A DNA stretch of 64,000 nt from Prochlorococcus sp. RS04 (GTDB lineage: Bacteria > Cyanobacteriota > Cyanobacteriia > PCC-6307 > Cyanobiaceae). The position numbers and the translations under genes are program-made. Positions within the stretch are counted from its first letter, which is position 1; each line of letters starts with the position of its first letter. Below the pieces are notes generated by a model, which saw only the letters and a program-made list of their open reading frames with translations, did not search any database and was not told where the DNA came from. The DNA is taken from assembly GCF_001989455.1 (NCBI RefSeq), contig NZ_CP018346.1, positions 1,240,001 through 1,304,000 on the forward strand, read 5' to 3'. This document shows positions 19,125-28,455 of this stretch, in pieces.

Positions 19125-20219
19125 ATGTCTGAAAAATTAAAAAGCCATGCAAAATGGATGAAAAGAGCGATCTTTTTGGCTTCTCTGGGCAAAAATACAA
19201 CGAGTCCTAACCCTAGGGTGGGAGCAGTGATAATAGATAAGAATGGAAAGCTCATTGCAGAAGGATTTCATTACAAGGCTGGCATGCCCCATGCTGAAGC
19301 GATGGCTTTTAATAATCTAAAAAAAGATGCTAGAGGTGGGTCAATTTATGTAAATCTTGAACCGTGCTGTCACCAGGGTAGAACACCTCCATGTGTAGAT
19401 AAGGTGATATCCTCTGGGATAAAAAAGGCTTATATATCTATTGAAGACCCTGATGTAAGAGTCGCTGGTAAAGGTATTAAGCTGCTAAAAGAAGCTGGAA
19501 TACAAGTTCACTTAGGATTATGTAAAAGGGAATCCTTAGATTTAAATAAGGCTTTCATTCATAGGCATATTACTAAAAAGGCATTTGGTGTTTTCAAATG
19601 GGCAATGAGTATTGATGGAAGAATAGCTTTAAAAAATGGAAAAAGTAAATGGATTACTAATGAAGAATCAAGGTCGCTAGTGCACTCTTTTCGAGCAGAA
19701 TTTGATGCAATAATCATTGGGGGAAATACATTAAGAATAGACAATCCATTTTTGACTACTAGAGGTTTAAAAAATCCAGAGCCACTGCGAGTTGTTTTCA
19801 CAAAAAGTTTAGATCTGCCTTCAAAATCTAATCTTTGGAATTGCAATAAGGCAAAAACCTTAGTTATTTATGATTCTTCTACAGCAAATGAAAGATATCT
19901 CTCAAGGATTCCGAAGTGTGTGGAAGTTGAAAAGGTATCATCAGATAATCCAGAGTCGATTTCAAAAATACTTGCTAAAAGAGGTTGTAATAAAGTTCTT
20001 TGGGAATGTGGACCCGGATTGGCTACTTCCGCTATTCAATCTAATTGTATTCAGGAAATAATTACCTTTATTGCTCCAAAAATTTTAGGAGGTAAAAATA
20101 GTATGAATCCCTTGGGTGATTTTGAATTTAAAGAAATGAACGAAATTTTTAAATTAAGTAATCCTCAGTTTAGCTTGATTGGGAATGATATATGCGTTAA
20201 AAGTTCATTCAAAAATTAA
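19125..20219 (+). CDS. ribD: Bifunctional riboflavin biosynthesis deaminase/reductase RibD
   Basis: RibD carries out the deamination and side-chain reduction steps of riboflavin synthesis. The N-terminal deaminase has the zinc site: HAEAMAF and the Cys pair in EPCCHQGRTPPC. The C-terminal reductase starts near residue 150 (FKWAMSIDGRIALKNGKSKWI) and continues through GGNTLRIDNPFLTTR. The length of 364 is normal. It starts 15 bp after the exported-protein gene, so the three genes from 18353 probably form one transcript. Confidence 0.95.
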   Translation: MSEKLKSHAKWMKRAIFLASLGKNTTSPNPRVGAVIIDKNGKLIAEGFHYKAGMPHAEAMAFNNLKKDARGGSIYVNLEPCCHQGRTPPCVDKVISSGIKKAYISIEDPDVRVAGKGIKLLKEAGIQVHLGLCKRESLDLNKAFIHRHITKKAFGVFKWAMSIDGRIALKNGKSKWITNEESRSLVHSFRAEFDAIIIGGNTLRIDNPFLTTRGLKNPEPLRVVFTKSLDLPSKSNLWNCNKAKTLVIYDSSTANERYLSRIPKCVEVEKVSSDNPESISKILAKRGCNKVLWECGPGLATSAIQSNCIQEIITFIAPKILGGKNSMNPLGDFEFKEMNEIFKLSNPQFSLIGNDICVKSSFKN

Positions 20220-20292
20220 ATTTTTTAATACCATTTTATATGGGTTAAAGTATCGTACGGTTCTTACCCAAAAAAAATATTACAGGTACGGA

Positions 20293-20319
20293 AACTCATT
20301 GTTTAGTTTATAATGAGTT
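20293..20319. promoter_or_regulatory. ftsH promoter -10 box within an inverted repeat
   Basis: The arms aactcat (20293-20299) and atgagtt (20313-20319) pair perfectly with a 13-base spacer, and the right arm overlaps a consensus tataat at 20309-20314, 22 bp upstream of the ftsH start codon. A repeat overlapping a -10 box is the usual layout of an operator, but a hairpin in the leader is equally possible. No good -35 box is seen. Confidence 0.4.
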
Positions 20320-20335
20320 CAAATTGTTAACAACT

Positions 20336-22198
20336 ATGCCAATAAGACAAGACGATAATCAACCTAATAAAAGATTTGGAATTATAAATATTATTTTGAT
20401 AGGAGTTGGAGCATTACTTCTTTTTAGTAGTCTTTTCCCTAATCAAAATATGCAAATCCCTAGGGTACCTTACTCATTATTTATAGATCAGGTTAATGAT
20501 GGGGAAGTTAAGAGAGCATATATAACCCAAGAACAAATTAGATATGAGTTAAATGGAGCTGAAGAAGGAGCACCTTCAGTTTTGGCAACAACCCCAATTT
20601 TTGATATGGATCTACCTCAAAGATTAGAAAGTAAAGGGGTCGAATTCGCTGCGGCTCCACCAAAGAAACCAAATTTCTTCTCAACCATCTTAAGCTGGGT
20701 TGTTCCTCCCTTAATTTTTATCTTAGTTTTACAATTCTTTGCCAGGAGAAGTATGGGAGGCGGAGGTGCACAAGGAGCGCTAAGTTTTACTAAAAGTAAA
20801 GCTAAAGTTTATGTCCCCGATGATGAATCAAAAGTAACATTTGCTGATGTTGCAGGAGTTGATGAGGCTAAAGATGAACTAACGGAAATTGTTGATTTTT
20901 TAAAAAGGCCAGAAAGATATACAGATATTGGGGCGAGAATCCCAAAAGGTGTGCTTCTCGTAGGCCCTCCAGGTACAGGAAAAACTCTTCTTTCAAAGGC
21001 AGTTGCAGGTGAAGCAGAAGTTCCTTTCTTTATTATTTCAGGTTCTGAATTTGTTGAACTTTTTGTTGGTGCAGGTGCGGCAAGAGTCAGGGATTTATTT
21101 GAACAAGCCAAGAAGAAAGCTCCTTGTATTATTTTTATTGACGAATTAGATGCTATTGGTAAAAGCCGTTCAGGATCGATGGGAGTAGTTGGTGGTAATG
21201 ATGAGAGAGAACAGACCTTAAATCAGCTTCTCACCGAAATGGATGGATTTGCATCTACTGATAAGCCAGTTATTGTCCTTGCTGCTACGAACCAACCAGA
21301 AGTTCTTGACGCTGCGCTTCTAAGACCAGGAAGATTTGACCGACAAGTTTTAGTTGATAGACCAGATTTATCAGGTAGAAAAACAATATTAGAGATCTAT
21401 ACAAAAAAAGTAAAACTTGCTGATTCAATAGATTTAGATTCTATAGCCCAAGCTACTAGTGGATTTGCTGGAGCTGATTTGGCTAACATGGTAAATGAGG
21501 CAGCTTTACTTGCAGCTAGAGCAAAAAGAAAAAGTGTAGAACAACAAGACTTAAGTGAAGCTATAGAGAGAGTTGTGGCTGGTTTGGAAAAGAAGAGTCG
21601 TGTTTTGCAAGATGATGAAAAGAAAGTTGTTGCATATCATGAGGTCGGTCACGCAATAGTTGGTCACCTCATGCCTGGAGGTTCAAAGGTTGCAAAGATT
21701 TCTATTGTACCCAGAGGTATGAGCGCTCTTGGTTATACCCTTCAATTACCCACTGAAGAAAGATTCTTAAATTCTAAAGAGGAATTAAAAGGACAAATTG
21801 CCACACTTCTAGGAGGAAGATCTGCAGAAGAGGTTGTTTTTGGAAAGATCACAACGGGCGCATCAAATGATTTACAAAGAGCAACTGATATTGCTGAACA
21901 AATGGTTGGAACATTTGGGATGAGTGATATACTTGGTCCCCTCGCTTATGATAAACAAGGTGGAGGCCAGTTTTTAGGAAATGGAAATAATCCTAGAAGA
22001 TCTGTAAGTGATGCCACTGCTCAAGCAATAGATAAGGAAGTTAGGGACCTTGTGGATGATGCTCATGAGACAGCATTAAATATCTTGAGAAACAATTTAC
22101 CTCTACTTGAATCAATTTCTCAAAAAATCTTGCAAGAAGAAGTTATTGAAGGAGAGGATCTCAAAACTCTTTTAGCAGAAAGTAAAATGCCTGCATAG
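20336..22198 (+). CDS. ftsH: ATP-dependent zinc metalloprotease FtsH
   Basis: FtsH is a membrane-bound AAA protease that removes damaged membrane proteins, including D1 of photosystem II in cyanobacteria. Two N-terminal membrane spans (about 16-36 and 118-137) flank a short lumenal segment. The Walker A GPPGTGKT is near residue 210, Walker [12 protein letters not shown] near 265, the second region of homology follows, and the zinc site HEVGH is at about 435. I chose ATG at 20336 ([11 protein letters not shown], 620 residues) over a TTG four codons upstream because it matches the usual start of these proteins. Cyanobacteria have several FtsH paralogues; which one this is needs an alignment. 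Confidence 0.96.
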   Translation: MPIRQDDNQPNKRFGIINIILIGVGALLLFSSLFPNQNMQIPRVPYSLFIDQVNDGEVKRAYITQEQIRYELNGAEEGAPSVLATTPIFDMDLPQRLESKGVEFAAAPPKKPNFFSTILSWVVPPLIFILVLQFFARRSMGGGGAQGALSFTKSKAKVYVPDDESKVTFADVAGVDEAKDELTEIVDFLKRPERYTDIGARIPKGVLLVGPPGTGKTLLSKAVAGEAEVPFFIISGSEFVELFVGAGAARVRDLFEQAKKKAPCIIFIDELDAIGKSRSGSMGVVGGNDEREQTLNQLLTEMDGFASTDKPVIVLAATNQPEVLDAALLRPGRFDRQVLVDRPDLSGRKTILEIYTKKVKLADSIDLDSIAQATSGFAGADLANMVNEAALLAARAKRKSVEQQDLSEAIERVVAGLEKKSRVLQDDEKKVVAYHEVGHAIVGHLMPGGSKVAKISIVPRGMSALGYTLQLPTEERFLNSKEELKGQIATLLGGRSAEEVVFGKITTGASNDLQRATDIAEQMVGTFGMSDILGPLAYDKQGGGQFLGNGNNPRRSVSDATAQAIDKEVRDLVDDAHETALNILRNNLPLLESISQKILQEEVIEGEDLKTLLAESKMPA

Positions 22199-22226
22199 TA
22201 GAATATTCATCTAACAAGAATTATTC

Positions 22227-23153
22227 ATGCTAAAACCAAATAAGCTTGCTAATAATAATTTCCTATCAAGCTTGGATTTATCTACTGAAGAGGTTTTACA
22301 TATTTTAGATCTAGCAAATAATTTTAAAAATAAAAAATTAAATATTGATCTTGACAATAAAGTTTTAGGATTAATTTTTGATAAGTCATCAACACGCACA
22401 AGAGTTAGTTTTCAAGTCGCGATGACTAGACTTGGGGGAACCACTATTGACCTCAATCCAACAACATCGCAAATAGGAAGAGGCGAGCCAATTAAAGATA
22501 CTGCAAGAGTTTTAAGTAGATATTGTGATGTTATTGCAATTAGAACATTTGATCATCTAGATTTGGAAGAATACGCTAAGTGGTCTACAAAGCCAGTTAT
22601 TAATGCTCTTACTGATTTAGAACATCCATGTCAGGCTTTAGCTGATTTTTTAACAATTAATGAGGAATTTCTTGATTTTAAAGATGTAGTTTTGACATTC
22701 ATTGGAGACGGTAATAACGTCGCAAATTCTCTTATTTTATGTGGGGCGTTATTAGGAGTAGAAGTTAGGATTGCATGTCCTAAAGGTTATGAACCTAACT
22801 CTTTGGTGATCAATAAAGCATATGAAATATATAAAAATAAGAATTTGTTGAAAATCACTAATGATCCTATTACCGCAGTAAAGGGAGCAAATGTTTTATA
22901 CACAGATGTTTGGTCATCTATGGGTGAAGAAAATCAAAAAGAAAAGAAAGATAAAGACTTTAATGAATTTAGGATAGATAGTGATTTAGTAACTAGGGCA
23001 AATAAAGATGCAATTATTCTTCATTGCCTTCCTGCTTATAGAAATAAAGAGATAACTGAAGCTGCGATGGAAAGTAAAAATAGTAGAATTTTTCAACAAG
23101 CTGAAAATAGACTACATGTACAACAAGGGTTATTAGCTTGCCTTCTTTCATAA
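22227..23153 (+). CDS. argF: Ornithine carbamoyltransferase
   Basis: ArgF makes citrulline from ornithine and carbamoyl phosphate in arginine synthesis. The carbamoyl-phosphate motif STRTRVSFQ, the HPCQALADFLT motif, the ornithine-binding ALTDLEHP / YTDVWSSMG segments and the catalytic HCLPAYR are all present. Length 308, normal. The gene starts 28 bp after ftsH, so it may be read in part from that transcript. The next gene, lexA, has its own regulatory signal. Confidence 0.96.
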   Translation: MLKPNKLANNNFLSSLDLSTEEVLHILDLANNFKNKKLNIDLDNKVLGLIFDKSSTRTRVSFQVAMTRLGGTTIDLNPTTSQIGRGEPIKDTARVLSRYCDVIAIRTFDHLDLEEYAKWSTKPVINALTDLEHPCQALADFLTINEEFLDFKDVVLTFIGDGNNVANSLILCGALLGVEVRIACPKGYEPNSLVINKAYEIYKNKNLLKITNDPITAVKGANVLYTDVWSSMGEENQKEKKDKDFNEFRIDSDLVTRANKDAIILHCLPAYRNKEITEAAMESKNSRIFQQAENRLHVQQGLLACLLS

Positions 23154-23185
23154 AAAATAAATTCTTGCATATTGGGTTTTTTAGA

Positions 23186-23199
23186 GGTACAAATGTATT
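23186..23199 (+). promoter_or_regulatory. Putative LexA box upstream of lexA
   Basis: The 14-mer ggtacaaatgtatt lies 17 bp upstream of the lexA start codon. It fits the published cyanobacterial LexA consensus (RGTACNNNDGTWCB) at all but one position, a T in place of the conserved C in the right half. The left half, GGTAC, is perfect. This suggests that lexA represses itself, as in most SOS regulons. Confidence 0.55.
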
Positions 23200-23215
23200 A
23201 GTCGTTAAATAATTA

Positions 23216-23830
23216 GTGGAAAATTTACCTGTGGATCTTACAGAAGCTCAAAACGAGCTTTATGGATGGATAAAAAATTATTTAAAAGATTTTCAACATA
23301 GCCCATCAATAAGGCAAATGATGCAGGCAATGGGTTTGAAATCTCCTGCTCCCATTCAAAGTCGTTTAAAACATTTGCAAGAAAAAGGCTATATTTCATG
23401 GCAGGAAGGAAAAGCAAGGACTCTTCAAATAGTAGATGAACTAACTGATGGAATTCCTGTTATGGGATCTGTAGCTGCTGGAGGATTAATAGAGACTTAT
23501 AGTGATGTAAATGAGAATTTAGATATCTCGGATGTTTTAAAAAAGAAAGATGTTTTCGCTCTTACAGTAAATGGAGACTCAATGATTGATGCGTGTATTG
23601 CAAATGGAGATATGGTTTTGATGGAACCAATAAAGGATTCATATTCTTTAAAAAATGGAACTATTGTAAGTGCAATGGTTCCAGGACTTGGAACTACATT
23701 AAAATATTTCGTAAAAAAAGATAATAAAATCTTTTTAGAGGCAGCAAATCCAGCTTATGAGCCAATTGAATTAAATCTAGAGGAAGTTGTTTTTCAAGGA
23801 AAGCTACTTGCAGTTTGGAGAAAAATTTAA
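23216..23830 (+). CDS. lexA: LexA repressor
   Basis: LexA represses DNA-damage genes and cleaves itself when RecA is active. The N-terminal winged helix includes SPSIRQMMQAMGL and SPAPIQSRLKHLQEKGYI. The autocleavage site Ala-Gly is at residues 88-89 (SVAAGG). The catalytic Ser is at about 122 (NGDSMI) and the catalytic Lys at about 163 (TTLKYF), so self-cleavage should work. The start is GTG at 23216; a second GTG at 23231 (MDLTEAQ) is also possible. Length 204, normal. Confidence 0.95.
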   Translation: MENLPVDLTEAQNELYGWIKNYLKDFQHSPSIRQMMQAMGLKSPAPIQSRLKHLQEKGYISWQEGKARTLQIVDELTDGIPVMGSVAAGGLIETYSDVNENLDISDVLKKKDVFALTVNGDSMIDACIANGDMVLMEPIKDSYSLKNGTIVSAMVPGLGTTLKYFVKKDNKIFLEAANPAYEPIELNLEEVVFQGKLLAVWRKI

Positions 23831-23945
23831 AAAATTTTACTTGCAATTTTGAAATTAGACTAGTACCTAACTTATAGTTTTTAAAACCATATTTAGTTAT
23901 TATTCATCGTGTTATTATCTATTATTAAATCTATAAAGATTTGCC

Positions 23946-25769
23946 GTGATTTTTAGAGGAGAGAAAATTTTTTATTTTAAATCAATATTCTGGTTTGTTT
24001 TTTTTACGAATTTAAGTTTAAGTACATTTTTTGAGGCTATAGGGCAAGATGCAATTATTTGGGAAAAGTACAAAATTGAGAAATCAAGAAAAGATCCTAT
24101 AGATACAAAACTAAAAAAACAGTCTTCTGATTTTGAGACTTTCGGGCAAGATGCAATTATTTGGGAAAAGTACAAAATTGAGAAATCGAAAGAAGATCCA
24201 ATAGATACAAAACTAAAAAAACAGTCCTCTGATTTTGAGGCTATAGGGCAAGATGCAATTATTTGGGAAAAGTACAAACTTGAGAATTCACAAGAAGATT
24301 TTATAAATCCTGATGTTGCCAAGAAACCTGCAACTTGGAGGAATCGTATCTTACGATTTTCCTTTGAGGAGATTGATATGCCAGAGGAAGGTGAACAAAT
24401 GGGTTTATATGGTTTAGGTGCTTATGAAAGATTTAATCCTTGGCTGTACGGTGGGATCACAGCTTATGGAGCAGCGACCGGACGCCGTGGTGGTTTCTTT
24501 ACTGGTGGCTATACATTGGGCATGGAAGGCAAGTTAACCGATAAATGGAATATAGATGTTGGTGGATATGTAGGTGCTGGTGGCGGCGGTGCGGCTCCGG
24601 ATGGAGGAGGGTTACATATTCGTCCCCATATAGGTATCAAGTACAACTTTAACTGGGGGTTACTTGGCCTGAATTATGCCTATGTAGATTTCCCCAACGG
24701 AGATATTTCTAGCGATGCAATCGCGCTTTCAATGGAGTTCCCTTTCAGTTCACTGATAGATAATTCAGATGATAATGGGATTGCTGCGACTGACTATTTT
24801 GGTACCGAATGGAGCAATTTAAGCCGTCACCGATCTCATTTGGCTGCTCGCGTTCGCTCCTACTCACCATACAGCGGCAGCAAAACCGTATCTGGAAAGT
24901 CGCTTGATAATCAATTGGGTCTCGTCGGCGTAGAGTATTCTTATTTTCTCAATGAAAACTGGTTTACCACCTTTGAAACTGCCGGTGCAGCATTTGGTGA
25001 TGTAGGAGGTTACGCTGAACTTTTAGCTGGGCTAGGCTATCGCCTTCCCTTAACCAAAAACGATCGTATTGCCTTACTCCCCTCACTAACCATCGGCGGC
25101 GCCGGCGGCGGGGACGTTGGAACAGGGGGAGGATTTGTCGCTAGAGGAAATCTAGGCCTAGAATATCGACTTTCGAGTGATCTTAGCTTAATTATGGACA
25201 GCGGCTATCTAACCGCTCCAGATGGCAATTTTGACACCCAATATGTTGGATTGAATTTGGCATACGTAGAGGAAACTTTTGCACAGGATCAAAAAGGCGC
25301 TCCCCTAGAGGAAACTGAGCTTATAAAAACAACTAGATGGCGCTTTCGCCCAACGCACCAATGGTATTTTGATGCGCAACGTAAGGGAAATTCTTTACGA
25401 GATATGCAACTTTTGGGAGGTAAAATTGACTGGATGCTAAACGATTGGTGGTACCTTACAGGCCAAGGATTAAGCGCATATGGCGGCGGGGCAGGCGGCT
25501 ATTCTGAAGGTCACTGGGGGTTAGGCGTTATTAGCCCGAGTTGGAAGAATTGGAACCTCTTTGGTGAAATGCTCATAGGTGCAGGAGGGGGCGGCGGCGT
25601 TGATAGCGGTAGCGCCTTATTGTACAAACCGAGTGTTGGTTTAAAGTACAAGTTAAATAATGACTTCAGCCTTCAAACTGGCATAGGAAAAGTGATTTCT
25701 AGAGAAGGGAATCTAGATGCTAATACCTTGGACGTTAGTCTGGTTTGGCGTTTTGGGACACCAAAATAA
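23946..25769 (+). CDS. Exported repeat protein with a triplicated beta-rich, outer-membrane-like domain
   Basis: This 607-residue protein is not one I can name. From the GTG at 23946 it has a signal-peptide-like start (about 8-27), then three copies of a 34-residue unit starting at F29 (FEAIGQDAIIWEKYK...), the third partial. From about residue 150 it changes to glycine-rich, aromatic beta-strand sequence. That part holds three related modules, about 153-267, 324-441 and 489-603, each with a GAGGG motif (near 210, 385 and 545) and a LGLxYxLxxD/N-type strand. Alternating strands and a C-terminal aromatic end (WRFG) suggest an outer-membrane barrel. The DNA of the second part is much richer in G and C than its surroundings, a sign of transfer and fusion. 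The gene is just upstream of tRNA-Ala. Confidence is in the gene, not its function. Confidence 0.85.
   Translation: MIFRGEKIFYFKSIFWFVFFTNLSLSTFFEAIGQDAIIWEKYKIEKSRKDPIDTKLKKQSSDFETFGQDAIIWEKYKIEKSKEDPIDTKLKKQSSDFEAIGQDAIIWEKYKLENSQEDFINPDVAKKPATWRNRILRFSFEEIDMPEEGEQMGLYGLGAYERFNPWLYGGITAYGAATGRRGGFFTGGYTLGMEGKLTDKWNIDVGGYVGAGGGGAAPDGGGLHIRPHIGIKYNFNWGLLGLNYAYVDFPNGDISSDAIALSMEFPFSSLIDNSDDNGIAATDYFGTEWSNLSRHRSHLAARVRSYSPYSGSKTVSGKSLDNQLGLVGVEYSYFLNENWFTTFETAGAAFGDVGGYAELLAGLGYRLPLTKNDRIALLPSLTIGGAGGGDVGTGGGFVARGNLGLEYRLSSDLSLIMDSGYLTAPDGNFDTQYVGLNLAYVEETFAQDQKGAPLEETELIKTTRWRFRPTHQWYFDAQRKGNSLRDMQLLGGKIDWMLNDWWYLTGQGLSAYGGGAGGYSEGHWGLGVISPSWKNWNLFGEMLIGAGGGGGVDSGSALLYKPSVGLKYKLNNDFSLQTGIGKVISREGNLDANTLDVSLVWRFGTPK
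24030..24300 (+). repeat. Tandem 102-bp repeats in the exported protein gene
   Basis: Copies begin at 24030, 24132 and 24234, exactly 102 bp apart. The first two are nearly identical and the third keeps about two thirds of the unit before it diverges. Each unit encodes 34 residues with the core GQDAIIWEKYK. Near-identity at DNA level means recent duplication or gene conversion. Confidence 0.92.
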
Positions 25770-25869
25770 AGCTTCCATTATTTATTTATGGTTTTTATTA
25801 TATTTAGTTCTTTCTGCCTTCTAAGGAAGCATATTAATAATGTATTATCTTAATAAATCATAAGATTAT

Positions 25870-25942
25870 GGGGCCATAGCTCAGTTGGTAGAGCACCTGC
25901 ATGGCATGCAGGGGGTCAGCGGTTCGAGTCCGCTTGGCTCCA
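25870..25942 (+). tRNA. tRNA-Ala(GGC)
   Basis: A complete 73-nt cloverleaf without encoded CCA. The acceptor stem pairs ggggcca with tggctcc (one G-U pair), the D arm is tagctcagttggtagagca, and the anticodon stem cctgc/gcagg encloses the loop atggcat with anticodon GGC. The T arm contains the GGTTCGAGTCC core. It reads GCC codons. Degenerate copies of its 3' half lie downstream at 28557 and 29821, marking it as a likely integration site. Confidence 0.97.
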
Positions 25943-26295
25943 TTAGGATTTTCGCTAGTTATACCAATTAGTTTGGTCAGTAATCAACAATAATCAACAA
26001 TAATACGTATCGAATAATAATGTATAAATATGGGTTCTCTGCCAGCTACTCTGCGAGCCGCAACCCTTGCAAATAGGTTTTTAGGGTTTGGAAAGAAATC
26101 AAAATAGAAAAATTTAATGAATTAAAGATGCTTTCTTTATTAAGTCGAGAAAATCAGAATGATTTAATCAACATTTCTGAAATTTAAAATTGAAAGATAG
26201 TAAAAAGAAGATTTTTTAGATGATGATTTTAATGAAATAGATGCAAGATTAAAAGCAGGTTGTTATGTCCATTGCGGTCAAAGAAAGATATAATT
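25943..26295. other. Gene-free gap after tRNA-Ala with gene remnants
   Basis: This stretch has no intact gene. It starts with ATTAGG directly after the tRNA, a motif that recurs beside the third tRNA copy near 29843. At 26051-26058 it has ctgcgagc in a context that reappears at 29742-29749. A decayed reading frame fills 26081-26293. This looks like scarred DNA left by past insertions. Confidence 0.5.
26081..26293 (+). pseudogene. Remnant of a small coding sequence
   Basis: Two short protein-like stretches lie in different frames: KFNELKMLSLLSRENQNDL ending at 26187, and KEDFLDDDFNEIDARLKAG continuing to CYVHCGQRKI and a stop at 26293. They read like the two parts of one small hydrophilic protein broken by a frameshift. 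No family recognised, and no start codon is convincing, so decay is inferred. Confidence 0.35.
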
Positions 26296-27450
26296 TTATA
26301 TAAATTTTGCATTTGGATTAATGTTTTTTAAAATATCTTCTTTTATCTCATTATTGTAAGTACCCGCTTTCAAAATAATTAATGGGTTATTAATATCTTT
26401 CAATATTTTTGGAGATTTTACAAATAATTTTGAACCGTAAAGTCTTTTCCCTTGTTTTTCAGTATCATTATCTAGGATACATTCAATTTTATTAATATTT
26501 AATCCAAACTCTATAAGGTATTGAGAAAAAATATGTGCTCCAAACAGAAATACTCTATGAGAATTAATATTGATATCAGAATTTAACTTTTTAATTAAGT
26601 TTTGATGATATTTAATGTAACTCATAAAAATTGACTTATTTGTTTGATAATAATCTTGAGGCAAGTTAGATATTTTTAATTTCTTCGTTCTTATGCATTT
26701 ATAGAATATGCTGTGATCCTCTTTAAAATATTTTTTATCTATTATTTCAAAACCACTAGAGGTTAAAAGGAAATCGATTAAAGGCTCAGTTATAAATATG
26801 GTGTGTTCGAAATTCAAGCAGTTAGTATATTTTCTTAACAACATCTCATGAAGATTTGGAAGAGAAAAAATAAGATAAGTTGATAATTTAGTTTTTGATA
26901 AATCCTTAAAAAATTGCAGAGGATCATATAAGTGTTCTAATAAATGAGAATGAACAATAGTATCTACTTCATCATCTATTTTAAATTTACTGTCGAAGAA
27001 TCCTTTAATAAATTTCGCCTCACATCCAAAAACAGGATTTGGATTTGGTTCTATAATAGTCCAAGGAATTTTTGCTTTTGATAAACAATTCTTAGCGAGA
27101 ATACCATGAGCCCCCCCAATCTCTAGTACATTTTTGGGATTATTTTCTAAGATATATTCTGAAAATTTCTGATGATGATCCATCCAAATAGATCCAATAG
27201 ATCCAGAATTATGGCTTTGACCATATAGAATTTCTAATGGCACTAATTTACGTAGTTGAATTATCCCGCTTACTTTTGATATCTGCCAAGTTTGGTCAAC
27301 TCTTATATCAGACTCGAAATTTGAATTAACACATCCCATAAATATTGGATAGTTTTTTAAAGTATGCAAATCTTCCATTTCGAAGTTGCCTGTAATAATA
27401 TCCTTATCTCTAACAATTATTTCCATATTAGGTAAAAAAGATCTAAACAA
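26296..27450 (-). CDS. SAM-dependent methyltransferase, sugar C-methyltransferase-like
   Basis: This 384-residue protein has the layout of the TylCIII-type sugar C-methyltransferases. Residues up to about 95 correspond to the region before the catalytic core, and VLEIGGAHGILAKNCL near 109-124 is the SAM-binding motif. The last 110 residues (HRVFLFGAHIFSQYL...LDNDTEKQGKRLYG) match the C-terminal domain of that group. In the family the N-terminal part binds zinc through several cysteines; here the cysteines are largely absent, though the following GIIQLRKLVPLEILYG segment is kept. Substrate unknown, probably a nucleotide sugar. The gene lies in the patchwork after tRNA-Ala. Confidence 0.75.
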   Translation of the reverse strand: MFRSFLPNMEIIVRDKDIITGNFEMEDLHTLKNYPIFMGCVNSNFESDIRVDQTWQISKVSGIIQLRKLVPLEILYGQSHNSGSIGSIWMDHHQKFSEYILENNPKNVLEIGGAHGILAKNCLSKAKIPWTIIEPNPNPVFGCEAKFIKGFFDSKFKIDDEVDTIVHSHLLEHLYDPLQFFKDLSKTKLSTYLIFSLPNLHEMLLRKYTNCLNFEHTIFITEPLIDFLLTSSGFEIIDKKYFKEDHSIFYKCIRTKKLKISNLPQDYYQTNKSIFMSYIKYHQNLIKKLNSDININSHRVFLFGAHIFSQYLIEFGLNINKIECILDNDTEKQGKRLYGSKLFVKSPKILKDINNPLIILKAGTYNNEIKEDILKNINPNAKFI

Positions 27451-27642
27451 ACTATTTAAATTGTAAATTAAATTCCTAAAAACAAAAAATATTTTAAAAA
27501 AAAGAAGGAAAATTAAATATTTTCATTAATCAAGAAGAAATTCTATTATTCTTTTTTTTTATTAACTTATTTTTAATATTAAAATAATTTTTCGTTAACA
27601 AATTAGAAAAATTTACAAGTTAATGTTTTATCTAAAAAATTG

Positions 27643-28455
27643 CTAACTAAAAACTTTTGAGTAGAAACTTTTTAAATAAACCCTAAATTCACCAATTTTT
27701 CTTTTAATAAACATTTTTATTTTTGAAAGTATTGATTGTTTAAGATAATACCTAAGAGGTTTAACATCATTAATATCAATATAATAAAAAGGCTTAATAT
27801 TTAAATAATTTAAATGCTCTAGAGAAGCAAAAGGACTTCTAATTGAATAGTTCAATATCTGATCATAAAGAGATGAAAATTTAATGGCTTGTTCATAAGA
27901 GGAGATAAATAAAAAATCATGAAGTGACTCATAGTTATCAAAAGCTCTTGGAATACAAATAAATTTGTTAATTAAATCAGGCGTCAAATCAATTTTCTTA
28001 GTAAAAAATAAATCATATCTAAGTTGAATAACAAAATCATAATTAACATCAAATTTTTCTTTGTATTCTTTCATTAATCCGATAGATTTTTTTACACTTA
28101 GCCATCTACTATGAGTTTGCAAAATTAGTCTTTTTAACTTCTCAATACCACCTTGTTTTGAATACTTGTCAAAAATAGCCTTATAAGATTTATGATTCTG
28201 AATTTTATAATCTTTTAATGAGATATTTGAAAAATCTAATTGTTGTTCTACAAAAATAGATTTAGGTTTATATGTATTAATTATTTTTTCTTTCATATTA
28301 ACGGACCAAGAATGTGCAAAAAAGTCAATATCTAAATCCTTAAAAATCATTTTCTTATAATTTTTATAAGATTTATTTAAATTTAATTCCCTACCCTCTC
28401 CGTTACTACCTTTAGAACCCCCTGTCAAACCAAAAAGGCATACTGCAATTTTCAT
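27643..28455 (-). CDS. Putative glycosyltransferase-like surface protein
   Basis: This 270-residue protein starts MKIAVCLFGLTGGSKGSNGEG, then has an IDFFAHSWS segment and a YDFVIQLRYDLFFTKKIDL segment in the middle. That order (MKIAV.xFG, then H-T/S-W, then R.D.xF) is seen in poorly characterised glycosyltransferase-like proteins of capsule and LPS islands. The C-terminus is basic and could lie on the membrane. No certain family; the glycosyltransferase role is inferred from pattern and context. Confidence 0.5.
   Translation of the reverse strand: MKIAVCLFGLTGGSKGSNGEGRELNLNKSYKNYKKMIFKDLDIDFFAHSWSVNMKEKIINTYKPKSIFVEQQLDFSNISLKDYKIQNHKSYKAIFDKYSKQGGIEKLKRLILQTHSRWLSVKKSIGLMKEYKEKFDVNYDFVIQLRYDLFFTKKIDLTPDLINKFICIPRAFDNYESLHDFLFISSYEQAIKFSSLYDQILNYSIRSPFASLEHLNYLNIKPFYYIDINDVKPLRYYLKQSILSKIKMFIKRKIGEFRVYLKSFYSKVFS

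Noticed and set aside
25771-25830. Possible hairpin gcttcc...ggaagc after the exported protein gene
   Set aside because: The six-base arms are 48 bases apart and no U-tract follows the right arm; it is not convincing as a terminator.
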